A stretch of 64,000 bases of DNA, from contig NZ_CP136051.1 in assembly GCF_032999765.1 (NCBI RefSeq), forward strand, positions 6,280,501 through 6,344,500. The letters are read 5' to 3'. Of this stretch, positions 44,599-54,697 are shown one piece after another; the stretch's first letter is position 1, and each line of letters opens with the position of its first letter. This stretch comes from Imperialibacter roseus. Lineage in GTDB: Bacteria > Bacteroidota > Bacteroidia > Cytophagales > Cyclobacteriaceae. A program made the translations under genes and the position numbers. Below the pieces are notes generated by a model. That model did not search any database. It saw only the letters and a list, made by a program, of their open reading frames with translations, and was not told the origin of the DNA.

Positions 44599-45660
44599 CT
44601 ATGGGGCAGTGGAAGTGCTTGCTTCAGGGAACAGCAGGTAGCGAATATTTGCCTTGATGCCGGCTGTCACAACTGTGTGTATTTCGCCACCGTCTCCGCT
44701 GTAGATAAGTATAGCGTCCAACTCTTTGTGGGCATCAAAAAGCGTGGCTGCCTTTTCCACTCCCATTACCATACAGGCGGTGGCCAGGGCGTCTGCTGTC
44801 ATGCAATCCCTGGCAAAAACTGATGCACTTAGCAGGGAGTGCTGAACAGGCCTGCCACTCACGGGGTCGATGGTATGGGCATATTTTTTTCCATCCACTT
44901 CATAAAAGTTTCGGTAGTTGCCAGAAGTGGCCATCGCTCTGTTGTCGAGGCTCACCGTCGCAGCAATATTTTCATTGGTAATATCCAGCTTCGGGTTGTC
45001 TACGCCAATGAGCCAGGCTTCGCCGTTTTCATTTTTGCCACGGCAGGTCACTTCACCGCCTATTTCCACCATATAATTACTGATGGACTTAGAAGCCAGA
45101 AAATTTCCGACAAGGTCAACAGCATAGCCCTTGGCAACAGCGCTGAAATCGAGGTACATGCCCGAAACCTCCTTGACTGCGTAAGCAGAAGTGAATCGTA
45201 TCATGTCAAACCCGACAAAACTGAGCAGGGAATCCACTTTTGCCGTGTCGGCGGAGGGTTGTTTGTTGGGGCCAAAACCCCAGGCGTTGACCAGGGGGCC
45301 AACCGTTGGGTCAAAAGCTCCACCTGTCATTTCATATACCGACTTGCTGGCTTCCAGCACGGGAAACATCAGCGGAGATTCAAATGCCAGCGAGTCGGCT
45401 TTGTTGAATCTTGAGATCTCTGAATCTGCCACGTAGGTGGAGAGAGATTGATTGAATGCCCGCAGCAATGAGTCTACCTGGTTTTGGTACGACACCCCGT
45501 CAGCAGAAATATATTTCACATGGTAGGGTATTGGGCCCATGGTTGTTCCCTGCAGCATTATTACCTGGGTTGACGAGCTGTTTCTCCTTACAAACACAAC
45601 GATAAATAGTGCGATGACAAATAGTAGAGGCAGAATTCGCTTCCTGACAAAAGGATCCAT
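44599..45660 (-). CDS. apbE: FAD:protein FMN transferase
   Basis: 353 aa from ATG 45660. An N-terminal membrane anchor (VRKRILPLLFVIALFIVVFVR) places it on the periplasmic side. ApbE motifs: MGPIPYHVKYI, GGAFDPTVGPLVNAWGFG, DFSAVAKGYAVDLVG, YMVEIGGEV, HTIDPVSGRPV and the C-terminal MTADALATACMVMG. It attaches FMN to threonines of exported or membrane flavoproteins such as Nqr/Rnf subunits. No target gene lies in the window. Confidence 0.93.
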   Translation of the reverse strand: MDPFVRKRILPLLFVIALFIVVFVRRNSSSTQVIMLQGTTMGPIPYHVKYISADGVSYQNQVDSLLRAFNQSLSTYVADSEISRFNKADSLAFESPLMFPVLEASKSVYEMTGGAFDPTVGPLVNAWGFGPNKQPSADTAKVDSLLSFVGFDMIRFTSAYAVKEVSGMYLDFSAVAKGYAVDLVGNFLASKSISNYMVEIGGEVTCRGKNENGEAWLIGVDNPKLDITNENIAATVSLDNRAMATSGNYRNFYEVDGKKYAHTIDPVSGRPVQHSLLSASVFARDCMTADALATACMVMGVEKAATLFDAHKELDAILIYSGDGGEIHTVVTAGIKANIRYLLFPEASTSTAP

Positions 45661-45780
45661 TGACAATCAGTTTTTAGGCTCGCAAGTTACAGTTAAAAAT
45701 CTTGAATGACTGAACAAAGGGCTGCGAACTATCCACTTAAGAATGCGATTCGTTAACTTAGCGCAAATCCTCAATTGAGT

Positions 45781-46812
45781 ATGAGAGAAGACTACCTCCG
45801 CAGCGACGACGAACAAATGAGCTCCACCGAAAAGGAGATAGAAAAGGCATTGCGCCCTTTGAATTTTGGTGATTTTACCGGGCAGGAGAAGGTGGTTGAA
45901 AACATCAAAATATTTGTCAGTGCCGCCAAGCAGCGCAACGAGCCTCTGGATCATGTTTTGCTTCATGGCCCCCCTGGCCTGGGTAAAACCACCCTTTCGC
46001 ACATCATTGCCAATGAGCTCCAGTCGAATATAAAAATTACCTCCGGCCCGGTGCTTGATAAACCCGGCGATCTGGCAGGTCTGCTGACCAACCTGGAACC
46101 TTACGACGTACTTTTTATAGATGAGATTCACCGGCTTAACCCAGTGGTGGAGGAATACCTTTATTCTGCCATGGAGGATTATCGGATTGACATCATGCTT
46201 GATTCAGGCCCTAACGCCCGGAGTGTGCAGATTACGCTCAGCCCTTTTACGCTGATTGGCGCCACTACCCGATCCGGCCTGCTGACCTCGCCACTGAGAG
46301 CTCGCTTTGGCATCAATGCGAGGCTCGAGTATTATGACGCCAAGCTTTTGACACAGATTGTAAAGCGTTCATCTGACATCCTGAACACGCCGCTCGAAGA
46401 GGACGCCGCCTACGAAATTGCCCGCCGAAGCCGTGGTACGCCCCGGATTTCCAATAACCTGCTCCGCCGGACGAGGGACTTTGCCCAGATAAAGGGGACA
46501 GGAACCATCACCATGCCAATTGCCGAAATGGCGTTGAGGGCACTCGATGTTGACCAAAATGGCCTGGATGAAATGGATAATAGGATTTTATCCACTATCA
46601 TACAAAAATTCAGCGGTGGCCCCGTTGGCCTCAGCACTATTGCTACCGCTTGCGGCGAAGAGGCCGAAACTATCGAGGAAGTGTACGAGCCTTTTCTGAT
46701 CCAGGAAGGGTATATCAAAAGAACGGCGAGGGGACGAGAGGCCACGCCTATGGCTTACAAGCATTTAAAAGTACCCCTTCCCGGAAGATCAGGTACCCTG
46801 TTCGATGAATAA
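45781..46812 (+). CDS. ruvB: Holliday junction DNA helicase subunit RuvB
   Basis: 343 aa from ATG 45781 (an in-frame TTG lies two codons upstream). Walker [12 protein letters not shown] (about 63-73), Walker [10 protein letters not shown], sensor [13 protein letters not shown], arginine finger SPLRARFG and the C-terminal winged helix ([27 protein letters not shown]) are complete. ATPase that drives branch migration with RuvA. queG follows 14 bp downstream. Confidence 0.98.
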   Translation: MREDYLRSDDEQMSSTEKEIEKALRPLNFGDFTGQEKVVENIKIFVSAAKQRNEPLDHVLLHGPPGLGKTTLSHIIANELQSNIKITSGPVLDKPGDLAGLLTNLEPYDVLFIDEIHRLNPVVEEYLYSAMEDYRIDIMLDSGPNARSVQITLSPFTLIGATTRSGLLTSPLRARFGINARLEYYDAKLLTQIVKRSSDILNTPLEEDAAYEIARRSRGTPRISNNLLRRTRDFAQIKGTGTITMPIAEMALRALDVDQNGLDEMDNRILSTIIQKFSGGPVGLSTIATACGEEAETIEEVYEPFLIQEGYIKRTARGREATPMAYKHLKVPLPGRSGTLFDE

Positions 46813-46826
46813 AAGCGGCGTTTAAT

Positions 46827-47759
46827 ATGCCCACTCACACAGTTTCAAAAAACACACAGATAGTTAAAGCCATAGCTAGCGAGCTGGGTTTTTCCTTTTG
46901 TGGTATAGCAAAGGCTGAATTTCTAGCCGAAGAGGCACCAAGGCTGGAAGAATGGCTGACGAGGGGCTACCAGGGAAAAATGGGTTACCTGGAGAATCAT
47001 TTTGATATGCGGCTAGACCCCACGAAGCTTGTTCCAGGCGCCAGAAGTGTGGTGTCGCTGGTGTACAATTATTACCCGAAGGCGAAGCACGAAAAAGAGA
47101 ACAATTTCAAAATTGCCAAATATGCTTACGGGCAGGATTATCACTTTGTGATAAAGGAAAAGCTCAAGACATTCTTTTCAACTATACAAAAGCGGATTGG
47201 GGAAGTGGAAGGCAGGGTGTTTGTGGACTCAGCTCCTGTGCACGAACGTGCCTGGGCTGCCAAAAGTGGCCTGGGCTGGGTGGGCAAAAACAGCTTGCTG
47301 CTGAACAAACAAATGGGCAGCTTTTTCTTTTTGGCGGAGCTCATCATTGACCTGGAGCTCGAAGCTGACGGCCCCATGAAGGACTATTGTGGCACCTGCA
47401 CCGCCTGTCAGGATGCCTGCCCTACTAATGCCATTCCTGAACCCTATGTCGTTGATGGGAGCAGGTGCATTTCTTACCTAACCATTGAGCTGAAGGAGAG
47501 CATTCCAGCGGAGTTTAAGGAAAAAATGGAAAACTGGGTTTTTGGATGCGATATCTGTCAGGATGTCTGCCCATGGAATCGGTTTTCGAAGCCCAATCAT
47601 GAAGATGCCTTTGATCCACAGGGCTGGGAGAGTTTTACACGGGGTGAATGGGAGGAAATGACAGAGGAAACGTTTGGCAGGGTATTCAGGAAGTCGGCGG
47701 TGAAGAGAACTAAGTTTGCAGGCCTGAAGAGAAATATACAATTTGCGGGAAAAAAGTAA
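46827..47759 (+). CDS. queG: Epoxyqueuosine reductase
   Basis: 310 aa. The catalytic acid segment [26 protein letters not shown] and two 4Fe-4S motifs, [12 protein letters not shown] and [11 protein letters not shown], are present. It is a cobalamin-dependent enzyme that finishes queuosine in tRNA wobble positions. Like many bacteria outside the proteobacteria the C-terminal HEAT extension is absent, so this is the short form. Probably in an operon with ruvB. Confidence 0.96.
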   Translation: MPTHTVSKNTQIVKAIASELGFSFCGIAKAEFLAEEAPRLEEWLTRGYQGKMGYLENHFDMRLDPTKLVPGARSVVSLVYNYYPKAKHEKENNFKIAKYAYGQDYHFVIKEKLKTFFSTIQKRIGEVEGRVFVDSAPVHERAWAAKSGLGWVGKNSLLLNKQMGSFFFLAELIIDLELEADGPMKDYCGTCTACQDACPTNAIPEPYVVDGSRCISYLTIELKESIPAEFKEKMENWVFGCDICQDVCPWNRFSKPNHEDAFDPQGWESFTRGEWEEMTEETFGRVFRKSAVKRTKFAGLKRNIQFAGKK

Positions 47760-47779
47760 GGGACAATTTCTTGTCCCTT
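47758..47779. terminator. Bidirectional terminator between queG and the 70-aa gene
   Basis: AAGGGACAA (47758-47766) pairs perfectly with TTGTCCCTT (47771-47779) around a 4-nt loop. Confidence 0.8.
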
Positions 47780-47791
47780 CGGTGGTTAATG

Positions 47792-48004
47792 TTATAATTT
47801 GACTTTGCTGAATTGTTTGTTAAGGATTAACTGATACATCTTTCCAAATTGCTCGTAGCACCAATCCCGGAAAACGAGTAGCTCATCCGGTACCAACGCC
47901 TTAATAGCTTTTTTCAATTCCTTTTCGAAAAGAAATTTGTCAAAGCTAACTTTACTTAAGATTGTTTTAAAGTACTCTAACATGGGCATTCTTGTTCTTA
48001 ACAT
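47792..48004 (-). CDS. Small acidic/basic helical protein, unknown function
   Basis: 70 aa from ATG 48004; in-frame methionines at residues 6 and 8 are alternatives, and MLEYFKTILSKVSFDKFLFEKELKKAIKALVPDELLVFRDWCYEQFG reads like a compact, conserved helical protein. It is likely real because it is bounded by its own terminator and carries coding-like composition. No family recognised; no signal or membrane segment. Confidence 0.65.
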   Translation of the reverse strand: MLRTRMPMLEYFKTILSKVSFDKFLFEKELKKAIKALVPDELLVFRDWCYEQFGKMYQLILNKQFSKVKL

Positions 48005-48149
48005 AACATACAGTCGTTTTCAATCGTTTAGACTTTACGTCGGTTTTAAGTACGTCGAACTTAAAAAAATGTTGGGTAATTGGCAAAGATTTGTCCTACT
48101 TTTAATGAAATCTTAATCTGGAAATAGATTTAACATAAAATACAATTTT

Positions 48150-49610
48150 ATGCATTTGAAATCGTTTGCAAAGACCAGTTTTTTGATAGCAGCTGCGATG
48201 CTTCTGATATTAGAAAAATCCTATTCTCAGGAAATTTCTATTGACCTGGGGCCTTCAGAAATGGCTCTCAATCAATATTTTACAATTACGGTTACAGTTC
48301 AAAACGACCGTCTGAGAAGCTACGATGAATTTCCTGAAATTTCAGGATTTGTAAAAAGAGGCACCTCTTCTTCCACATCTACTAATTTCATTAACGGAAA
48401 AATGAGCTCTACCCAGAGCATTACTCAAAATTATGCCCCTCAGAGGGAAGGCAGTTTTCGCCTCCAGCCATTCACCATTACAGTAAACGGAGAAAAGTTC
48501 AAATCTGATGGTCAAATCATCAAGGTGGGCCCCCCGGTCAATGCCAGGAGACAGCAGGCAGACCCGTTCGGCATAGACCCATTTGAGGACTTCTTCGGGC
48601 GAAAAAGCACACCAAATGAGTTTGTTGATATTAAGGACGAAGCTTTTTTGGCTCTCACTACCGACAAAGATGAGGTGTTTGTCGGGGAGGGCTTTACGAC
48701 TACCCTTGCTTTTTATGTCGCCGAGGAGAACAAGGCGCCGCTGCAGTTTTATGAGCTTGGCAAGCAGCTGACCGACATTGTGAAGAAAGTAAAACCTGCC
48801 AACACCTGGGAGGAAAACTACAACATTGAAAATGTGCAGAAGGAGCCCGTAACTATCAATGGAAAGCGGTATTCGCAGTATAAACTTTATCAGGCTACTT
48901 ACTACCCACTCAACCTCGACGACATCAAATTTCCCTCTGTGGGTTTGGAGCTGATTAAATACAAAGTCGCAAAGAACCCCACATTTTTTGGACAGAATAG
49001 GATGGAGGACTATAAGACCTTTAGTTCCAAGGAAAAGGTGGTGGCCGTCAAAGACCTTCCGCCGCATCCTTTGAAGCAAACCGTGCCGGTGGGTAAATAC
49101 AGGCTGCAAGAAGAAATTAGCAGTACGGAGTTGAACACTGGCGACAGTTTTAATTATTCATTCATAGTAGCCGGGGAGGGAAATATCTCTGCCATCAATA
49201 AGCCTCAGGTGGCGCAAAGCAAAGCTTTTGACTTTTACGACCCCAACGTAAAACAAAGTGTGAACAGAAATAACGGCAAGGTGAGAGGCACAAAGACTTT
49301 CAGTTACTTTGGTATCCCCAATGAGCCCGGCGGGTACAAACTGTCGGACTACTTCCAAATGGTGTTCTTTAACCCCGAAGAGGCCAAATACGACACACTT
49401 AAATCGAGAGTGGAATTGGTAGTGAAAGGAGAGAGCCGTAGAAATGAATATATTTCATCCAGCGACCTCGGCTCTTTTTATGATAGAATTGGTCTGGAAG
49501 AAAATACCCTTGTAAAACTTTCAAGTGCCGGCTCATCACGTATTTTTGCCAACGTTTTTATTTTAATTATGTTAGCGCTTACCGCTGCATTGTACGTGAA
49601 AAGAAAATAG
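48150..49610 (+). CDS. BatD-family protein (aerotolerance-type)
   Basis: 486 aa: signal peptide (LIAAAMLLILEKSYSQ), then BatD immunoglobulin-like domains (ISIDLGPSEMALNQYFTITVTVQND...GRKSTPNEFVDIKDEAFLALTTDKDEVFVGEGFTTTLAFYV) and a C-terminal membrane anchor (FANVFILIMLALTAALYVKRK). BatD is normally coded with BatA/B/C/E in a membrane complex; here it stands alone next to aroC, whose ATG follows its stop directly. Confidence 0.88.
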   Translation: MHLKSFAKTSFLIAAAMLLILEKSYSQEISIDLGPSEMALNQYFTITVTVQNDRLRSYDEFPEISGFVKRGTSSSTSTNFINGKMSSTQSITQNYAPQREGSFRLQPFTITVNGEKFKSDGQIIKVGPPVNARRQQADPFGIDPFEDFFGRKSTPNEFVDIKDEAFLALTTDKDEVFVGEGFTTTLAFYVAEENKAPLQFYELGKQLTDIVKKVKPANTWEENYNIENVQKEPVTINGKRYSQYKLYQATYYPLNLDDIKFPSVGLELIKYKVAKNPTFFGQNRMEDYKTFSSKEKVVAVKDLPPHPLKQTVPVGKYRLQEEISSTELNTGDSFNYSFIVAGEGNISAINKPQVAQSKAFDFYDPNVKQSVNRNNGKVRGTKTFSYFGIPNEPGGYKLSDYFQMVFFNPEEAKYDTLKSRVELVVKGESRRNEYISSSDLGSFYDRIGLEENTLVKLSSAGSSRIFANVFILIMLALTAALYVKRK

Positions 49611-50690
49611 ATGGGAAGCTCATTCGGGAAGCTCTTTAAAATATCCACCTTTGGTGAGTCGCATGGAAAAGGTATCGGCGCAGTGCTGGAAGGCTGCCCG
49701 GCAGGGCTCGAAATCAACGAAGACTTTATTCAGGCAGAACTAGACCGGAGAAAGCCTGGTCAGTCAAAAATCACTACTCAGCGCCAGGAGGGTGACAAGG
49801 TGGAACTTCTTTCAGGAATTTTTGAAGGGAAAGCAACCGGAACACCCATTGGCATGGTGATTTATAATGAAGATCAGCGTAGCAAGGACTATTCCCATAT
49901 TGCTGAAAAATTTCGGCCATCCCACGCCGACTATACTTATCAGGTTAAATACGGTGTAAGAGACTACCGGGGTGGTGGGCGAAGCTCTGCAAGAGAAACT
50001 GCCGCCAGAGTTGCCTCCGGGTCAATAGCAAAAATGTTTCTGAAAACTCTTGGCATTGAGTGCTACGCCTATGTGTCGCAGGTCGGCAGTTTAAAGCTTG
50101 AAAAATCTTATCAGGAGCTGGATCTCGGAAAAATCGATGACAATATAGTGCGTTGCCCTGATGGACCAACTGCCGAAAAGATGATCGATCTGATTGATGA
50201 GGTAAGAAAGAGCAGAGATACCATTGGAGGGATTGTTACCGGTGTCATAAAAGGAGTGCCTCCAGGATTGGGAGAACCTGTTTTTGAGAAATTACATGCG
50301 GAGCTGGGCAAGGCCATGCTAAGTATCAATGCCGTAAAAGGCTTTGAGTTTGGAAGTGGTTTCGAAGGAATTACTATGAGGGGGTCGGAACACAACGACG
50401 TTTTTTATAAGGATGGTGATACCGTTAAAACGAAATCTAATCACTCAGGTGGAATACAGGGGGGCATTTCTAACGGAGAAGACATATTTTTCAGGGTAGC
50501 CTTTAAACCCGTGGCAACCATTATGACCGATCAGGAAAGTGTGGACGTGCATGGTGATACCACTACAGTGACTGGTAAAGGCCGCCACGACCCCTGCGTA
50601 GTGCCAAGGGCAGTGCCAATTGTAGAGGCAATGTCAGCACTTGTTATAGCCGACTATTATTTGATCAATAAAACCGTCCGACTAACATGA
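49611..50690 (+). CDS. aroC: Chorismate synthase
   Basis: 359 aa. Signature segments [58 protein letters not shown] and the C-terminal [18 protein letters not shown] are intact. FMN-dependent last step of the shikimate pathway (EPSP to chorismate). The ATG is directly after the batD stop and the end overlaps the symporter start by 4 bp (ATGA). Confidence 0.97.
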   Translation: MGSSFGKLFKISTFGESHGKGIGAVLEGCPAGLEINEDFIQAELDRRKPGQSKITTQRQEGDKVELLSGIFEGKATGTPIGMVIYNEDQRSKDYSHIAEKFRPSHADYTYQVKYGVRDYRGGGRSSARETAARVASGSIAKMFLKTLGIECYAYVSQVGSLKLEKSYQELDLGKIDDNIVRCPDGPTAEKMIDLIDEVRKSRDTIGGIVTGVIKGVPPGLGEPVFEKLHAELGKAMLSINAVKGFEFGSGFEGITMRGSEHNDVFYKDGDTVKTKSNHSGGIQGGISNGEDIFFRVAFKPVATIMTDQESVDVHGDTTTVTGKGRHDPCVVPRAVPIVEAMSALVIADYYLINKTVRLT

Positions 50691-52021
50691 GTAAACTGAA
50701 AGCGATTCCTTTACATACCAAAATACTTATAGGCCTTGTTTTGGGCCTGGTGTACGGTATGGTAAGTATTCAAATGGGCTGGTCGGCCGAGTTTACTGTT
50801 GATTACATCAAGCCTGTTGGGACAATCTTCGTGCGGTCTCTTAAGATGATCGCCGTACCACTTATTCTTGCTTCTCTTATTATTGGTGTGGCCAACATTG
50901 GGGATATCTCCAAACTTTCCAGAATGGGTGGAAAAACACTCGGAATATTCCTGATTACAACCATCATTGCCACATCACTTGGACTTTTCCTTGTGAATAC
51001 GATCAAGCCTGGCAAGAAGCTGCCGATGGAGACCCGTGAAAGCCTGATGATGCTGTATAATTCCACCGCCGAGAGCAAAGCGTCGGTGGCCGCTCAAATT
51101 AAAGACAGCACGCCCCTTCAGCCGCTGGTTGATATGGTGCCGGAAAATATTGTACAGTCTGCAACAGACAACGGAAGTATGCTTCAGGTAGTGTTTTTCG
51201 CTATCATTTGCGGTATTGCCTTGCTACAGGTACCGAAGAACAAGGGGGCAACGGTGATTGCTTTCTTTGACGGATTGAATGAAATCATTATCAAGATAGT
51301 CGACTATATTATGATAGTCGCTCCGTATGGTGTCTTTGCCTTGATAGCATCGCTTATAGTAGAAATTGCAGGTGATAGTCCCGAAAAAGCATGGGAATTG
51401 CTGAAGGCTTTGTTATGGTACTCAATGACGGTGCTGGCAGGGCTTCTCTTGATGATGACGGTAGTTTATCCAATTCTGCTAAAGCTATTTTCCAAAATCA
51501 AATACAAAGATTTTTTCAAAGGAATGCGTCCGGCGATGTTGCTTGGCTTCAGCACCAGCTCAAGCTCTGCCACTCTCCCGGTTACGATGGAACGGGTGGA
51601 AAAACACCTGGGTGTATCTGAAGAGGTATCCAGCTTTGTGCTGCCGCTTGGCGCCACTATCAACATGAATGGCACCAGTCTTTATCAAGGAGTAGCTGCG
51701 ATATTTATTGCGCAGGCACTGGACCTTAATTTGACCATTGCCCAGCAGATCATGATTGTGCTCACTGCCACGCTTGCAGCGGTAGGCTCAGCGGGTGTGC
51801 CAGGTGCAGGCATGGTCATGCTTGTTATTGTATTGGAATCGGTTGGCATCCCAACAGCAGGCATAGCGCTCATTGTAGCTCCAGACAGAATTTTGGATAT
51901 GGTGAGAACGATGGTCAATTTAACCGGTGATGCGGCAGTGGCGGTGGTTGTGGCCTCCACCGAAGGGGAATTAGATCCTGAGCTGACAAGGGATAATATT
52001 CTTACTCAAACGCCCTCGTAA
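50687..52021 (+). CDS. Dicarboxylate/amino acid:cation symporter (DAACS), copy 1
   Basis: 444 aa, eight membrane helices plus re-entrant hairpins. The serine-rich hairpin [17 protein letters not shown] and the [10 protein letters not shown] motif (NMDGT in GltP-type proteins) are present, as is the [24 protein letters not shown] substrate segment with conserved D, R and N. Imports glutamate, aspartate or dicarboxylates with Na+ or H+. Coupled to aroC by a 4-bp overlap; a paralogue follows 9 bp later. Confidence 0.92.
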   Translation: MSKLKAIPLHTKILIGLVLGLVYGMVSIQMGWSAEFTVDYIKPVGTIFVRSLKMIAVPLILASLIIGVANIGDISKLSRMGGKTLGIFLITTIIATSLGLFLVNTIKPGKKLPMETRESLMMLYNSTAESKASVAAQIKDSTPLQPLVDMVPENIVQSATDNGSMLQVVFFAIICGIALLQVPKNKGATVIAFFDGLNEIIIKIVDYIMIVAPYGVFALIASLIVEIAGDSPEKAWELLKALLWYSMTVLAGLLLMMTVVYPILLKLFSKIKYKDFFKGMRPAMLLGFSTSSSSATLPVTMERVEKHLGVSEEVSSFVLPLGATINMNGTSLYQGVAAIFIAQALDLNLTIAQQIMIVLTATLAAVGSAGVPGAGMVMLVIVLESVGIPTAGIALIVAPDRILDMVRTMVNLTGDAAVAVVVASTEGELDPELTRDNILTQTPS

Positions 52022-52030
52022 ATTATTTTG

Positions 52031-53308
52031 ATGAAGAAGCTGCCCCTGCATTCCCGTATTTTGATTGGCATGTGCCTTGGGATATTGTGGGGACTGTTGG
52101 CCAGCAATTTCGGTTGGGTCGACTTTACCATTGACTGGATCAAGCCCTTTGGCTCCATTTTCGTCAACCTTCTTAAACTCGTAGCCGTACCCCTGGTGCT
52201 TGTTACCATTATTCTGGGTATTTCCAGCCTGTCCGACCTCACCAAGCTCACCCGAATAGGTACACAAACACTGGTGCTGTTTTTCTCCATTTCTCTCATA
52301 TGTGCTGTCATTGGATTGTTATTTGCGTCCTCCCTTCAACCGGGAAAATACCTTTCCGCCGAAAAGAGAGATGAGATCAAACTGAAATATGCCGACGACG
52401 TGGGTTCAAGAATGGGTGTAGCGGAGATGGTAAAAGATGCAGGGCCGCTACAAATAATAGAGGATCTGGTTCCAGGCAATATCTTTTTTGCCTCGCAGGA
52501 CAACCGCAACATGCTGCAGGTTATCTTCTTTGCCATTCTCTTCGGCTTGGGTATTGTTTTGTCTCCAAAAGAAAAAGTGCAAGGTGTCATCAGTTTTTTT
52601 GACGGTGTCAATGAGGTGATCCTCAAAATGGTGAACATAATTATGAAGTATGCGCCGATTGGGGTTTTTGCTTTGATTGGGGCACTTATCGTCGACATGG
52701 CGGGTAATAATCCAGCAGACGCTTTAGCTATTTTGAAAGTATTGGGAATTTTTGCGCTTGTGTTCATTGCTGCGCTGCTGGCCGTTATGTTTGGTTTGTA
52801 CCCAATCCTTGTACGAAGCTTCACCAGGTTCAAATATTTAGAATTTTTACGTGCCCTGGTGCCGGCTCAGTTGCTCGCCTTTTCTACGAGCTCAAGTGCT
52901 GCTACACTGCCAATTACACTTGAATGCACTGAAAAAAATCTGAAAGTGCGTGAAGAAATTGCCGGTTTTGTCCTTCCATTGGGTATCACCATCAACATGC
53001 ACGGTACTGCTGTTCATCAGGCGGTATCAGCGGTGTTCATTGCACAGGCATTCGGCCATGATCTAACGCTAACGCAATATGCCATCGTGGCCTTCACATC
53101 CGTTTTGGCTTCTATGGGTGCTCCGGCGGTTCCGGGCGCTGGTATCATTATGCAGCTTATGGTGCTTGGAGCTATAGGAGTGGAAGCGGAAGGCCTTGCG
53201 CTGATCCTGGCTGTGGACAGGCCACTCGATATGCTCAGAACCATCCCCAACGTTGTGGGTGATGCATTAGTAGCGAGCATTATCGATAAAAGAGAAATGG
53301 AACAATAA
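52031..53308 (+). CDS. Dicarboxylate/amino acid:cation symporter (DAACS), copy 2
   Basis: 425 aa from ATG 52031 (a TTG one codon upstream is less likely). Same fold as copy 1; the serine-rich hairpin reads STSSSAATLPITLE and the NMDGT-equivalent is NMHGTAVHQA, a His at the metal-site position. The substrate segment is DRPLDMLRTIPNVVGDALVA. A tandem paralogue that has diverged, suggesting a different substrate or ion use. Confidence 0.92.
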   Translation: MKKLPLHSRILIGMCLGILWGLLASNFGWVDFTIDWIKPFGSIFVNLLKLVAVPLVLVTIILGISSLSDLTKLTRIGTQTLVLFFSISLICAVIGLLFASSLQPGKYLSAEKRDEIKLKYADDVGSRMGVAEMVKDAGPLQIIEDLVPGNIFFASQDNRNMLQVIFFAILFGLGIVLSPKEKVQGVISFFDGVNEVILKMVNIIMKYAPIGVFALIGALIVDMAGNNPADALAILKVLGIFALVFIAALLAVMFGLYPILVRSFTRFKYLEFLRALVPAQLLAFSTSSSAATLPITLECTEKNLKVREEIAGFVLPLGITINMHGTAVHQAVSAVFIAQAFGHDLTLTQYAIVAFTSVLASMGAPAVPGAGIIMQLMVLGAIGVEAEGLALILAVDRPLDMLRTIPNVVGDALVASIIDKREMEQ

Positions 53309-53361
53309 GTCTGCAATTTCGGTTGTTAAGCCGTTACTTTGTTTTGTTAATAAGAGAGACC

Positions 53362-53943
53362 ATGATTACCAAAAGCAATAGACTTGTTACTCTATACCTG
53401 GAGAACAATCCCAACCCCAATTCATTGAAATTTGTCGCCAACTTTATGCTGGTTGGTGAAGGAGAAAATTATGACTTCCCCGATGAGGCGAGCGCAGAGC
53501 ATGCCCCCCTGGCAAAAGAGCTTTTCAACTATGCCTTTGTAAAGAGGGTATTCTACATGAATAACTTTGTAACGATCACAAAGGACGAAAATGTGGAGTG
53601 GATAGATATTCAGGATCAGCTGAAAACCCATATCAGGGAATATCTGGAAGCTGAAAAGCCTGTTTTGATAAAAGCTGATCCCCTTCAAAACGACATACTC
53701 GACAGTGATCCGGATGTGGTAAAAAACATCAAGAGCGTGTTGGAAGAGTACATCAAGCCCGCAGTTGAGTCGGACGGCGGAGCCATTGTGTTCCAGGATT
53801 TTGAAGACGGCGTTGTAAAAGTAGCATTGCAGGGCTCTTGCAGCGGCTGTCCTTCCAGCATGGTGACATTGAAAGCAGGTATTGAGAACTTACTCAAAAG
53901 AATGGTGCCTGAAGTGCAATCTGTAGAGGCGGTCAGCCTATAA
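53362..53943 (+). CDS. NifU-like Fe-S scaffold with Nfu N-terminal domain
   Basis: 193 aa from ATG 53362 (longer frame upstream is not needed). The N-terminal Nfu_N domain (LYLENNPNPNSLKFVANFMLV...YAFVKRVFYMNNFVTITKD) is followed by a NifU C-terminal domain with the cluster-binding CSGC (GSCSGCPSSMVTLKAGIENLLK). It transfers 4Fe-4S clusters to targets such as LipA. A terminator follows. Confidence 0.93.
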   Translation: MITKSNRLVTLYLENNPNPNSLKFVANFMLVGEGENYDFPDEASAEHAPLAKELFNYAFVKRVFYMNNFVTITKDENVEWIDIQDQLKTHIREYLEAEKPVLIKADPLQNDILDSDPDVVKNIKSVLEEYIKPAVESDGGAIVFQDFEDGVVKVALQGSCSGCPSSMVTLKAGIENLLKRMVPEVQSVEAVSL

Positions 53944-53966
53944 GCGCAATAGCTACAAAGATACTT

Positions 53967-54000
53967 AGCCTCGGAGGGATTCACTTCGGGGCTTTTTTTA
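53967..54000 (+). terminator. Terminator of the nfu gene
   Basis: AGCCTCGGA (53967-53975) pairs with TTCGGGGCT (53985-53993), nine base pairs with two G-T, then TTTTTT. Confidence 0.85.
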
Positions 54001-54082
54001 TTCTAAAACTGTATAACCACCAATAAAAATACCTTTCAGGTTGTCCCTTTTTGTGGCAACTATATAGAACTTTGACCTAAAA

Positions 54083-54102
54083 TGTATTACATTGTTGTAC
54101 AT
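54083..54102 (+). repeat. Operator-like 10-bp repeat pair upstream of the 52-aa gene
   Basis: TGTATTACAT is followed directly by the diverged copy TGTTGTACAT, ending 23 bp before the ATG at 54126. The same unit occurs at 54501-54530 and, inverted, at 54698-54717. Confidence 0.65.
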
Positions 54103-54125
54103 TTTAGTATTTAATATTTTCAAAT

Positions 54126-54284
54126 ATGGAAGTTACTCACTCGGTTTGTGAAACAAAAAAAGAGACAAGGCTATACATAGCGATTGATAAAATCACTAAA
54201 GATGTCTCATTAAGTGAACTGTTGAAAAAGGTGGAGGAAATATACAGTAAAACGCTAATTACCCCTGCTTCTCCTCAGTCTTAA
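54126..54284 (+). CDS. 52-aa small protein in the transposase island
   Basis: ATG 54126 to TAA 54284 encodes MEVTHSVCETKKETRLYIAI...LSELLKKVEEIYSKTLITPASPQS, polar and helical. It stands 23 bp after an operator-like repeat, the main argument that it is a real gene. Its last 26 bp overlap the 3' end of the opposite 64-aa gene; one of the two could be spurious. Function unknown. Confidence 0.45.
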   Translation: MEVTHSVCETKKETRLYIAIDKITKDVSLSELLKKVEEIYSKTLITPASPQS

Positions 54285-54453
54285 TGTCGTTAAACCGTTT
54301 TAATTCGTTGGTAAATCTCGAAATTAAATCAGATGATCTGCCGATTGGGATTTCGACTCCATTTTCCATTGTATCAGCAAATTTATTAACGGACTGTTCA
54401 AAGCCTTCTAAGGCCTTTACAAGCTTCTTTGCCGTTTCTTCTGTTAGTTCCAT
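54259..54453 (-). CDS. 64-aa small protein in the transposase island
   Basis: MELTEETAKKLVKALEGFEQSVNKFADTMENGVEIPIGRSSDLISRFTNELKRFNDIKTEEKQG: an acidic helical protein with heptad-like hydrophobics. It diverges from the RHH gene; the repeat array at 54501-54530 lies between their starts and could control both. No family recognised. Confidence 0.6.
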   Translation of the reverse strand: MELTEETAKKLVKALEGFEQSVNKFADTMENGVEIPIGRSSDLISRFTNELKRFNDIKTEEKQG

Positions 54454-54500
54454 GTTTTTTTAATTCAATCTAATAAAAAGTTAAGTTATACTTGCATTAT

Positions 54501-54530
54501 TGTATTACATTGTGTTACATTGTGTTACAT
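54501..54530 (+). repeat. Three tandem 10-bp operator-like repeats before the RHH gene
   Basis: TGTATTACAT, TGTGTTACAT and TGTGTTACAT stand head to tail, one helical turn apart, ending 7 bp before the RHH start codon. A promoter-like TATACTTG (54487-54494) lies just before, so bound protein would cover the transcription start. Confidence 0.8.
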
Positions 54531-54537
54531 TTGAGCC

Positions 54538-54681
54538 ATGAAAACGCAAATGCTAAACGTTCGAATTGAAGAACAGACATACAATGAGTTAAAGGCACTC
54601 GCTGAGAAGCAAGGCAGGAGCCTTAGCAACCTAGTTCAATTGATCCTAGACAAGACAGTCAAAGGAGAGATTAAGCCCTAA
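54538..54681 (+). CDS. Ribbon-helix-helix (CopG/Arc-type) DNA-binding protein
   Basis: 47 aa. MKTQMLNVRIEEQTYNELKALAEKQGRSLSNLVQLILDKTVKGEIKP fits the RHH fold: beta strand (MLNVRI, residues 5-10), helix A (EQTYNELKALAEKQG), the turn RSLSNL and helix B. Likely a dimeric repressor. Three tandem 10-bp repeats lie directly before its ATG and two inverted copies lie between its stop and the transposase start, so autoregulation and transposase repression are inferred. Confidence 0.85.
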   Translation: MKTQMLNVRIEEQTYNELKALAEKQGRSLSNLVQLILDKTVKGEIKP

Positions 54682-54697
54682 ATTTTTTTTATCCTTT

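Noticed and set aside
44839-45414. 191-codon plus-strand frame
   Set aside because: Antisense to apbE, which is complete in the other frame.
48342-49109. 255-codon minus-strand frame
   Set aside because: Antisense to batD; no start context or motifs.
54001-54060. Inverted end of the second IS1595 element (TATAACCAC resembles the ends of the first IS)
   Set aside because: No convincing inverted partner or 8-bp duplication could be found downstream of 55674.
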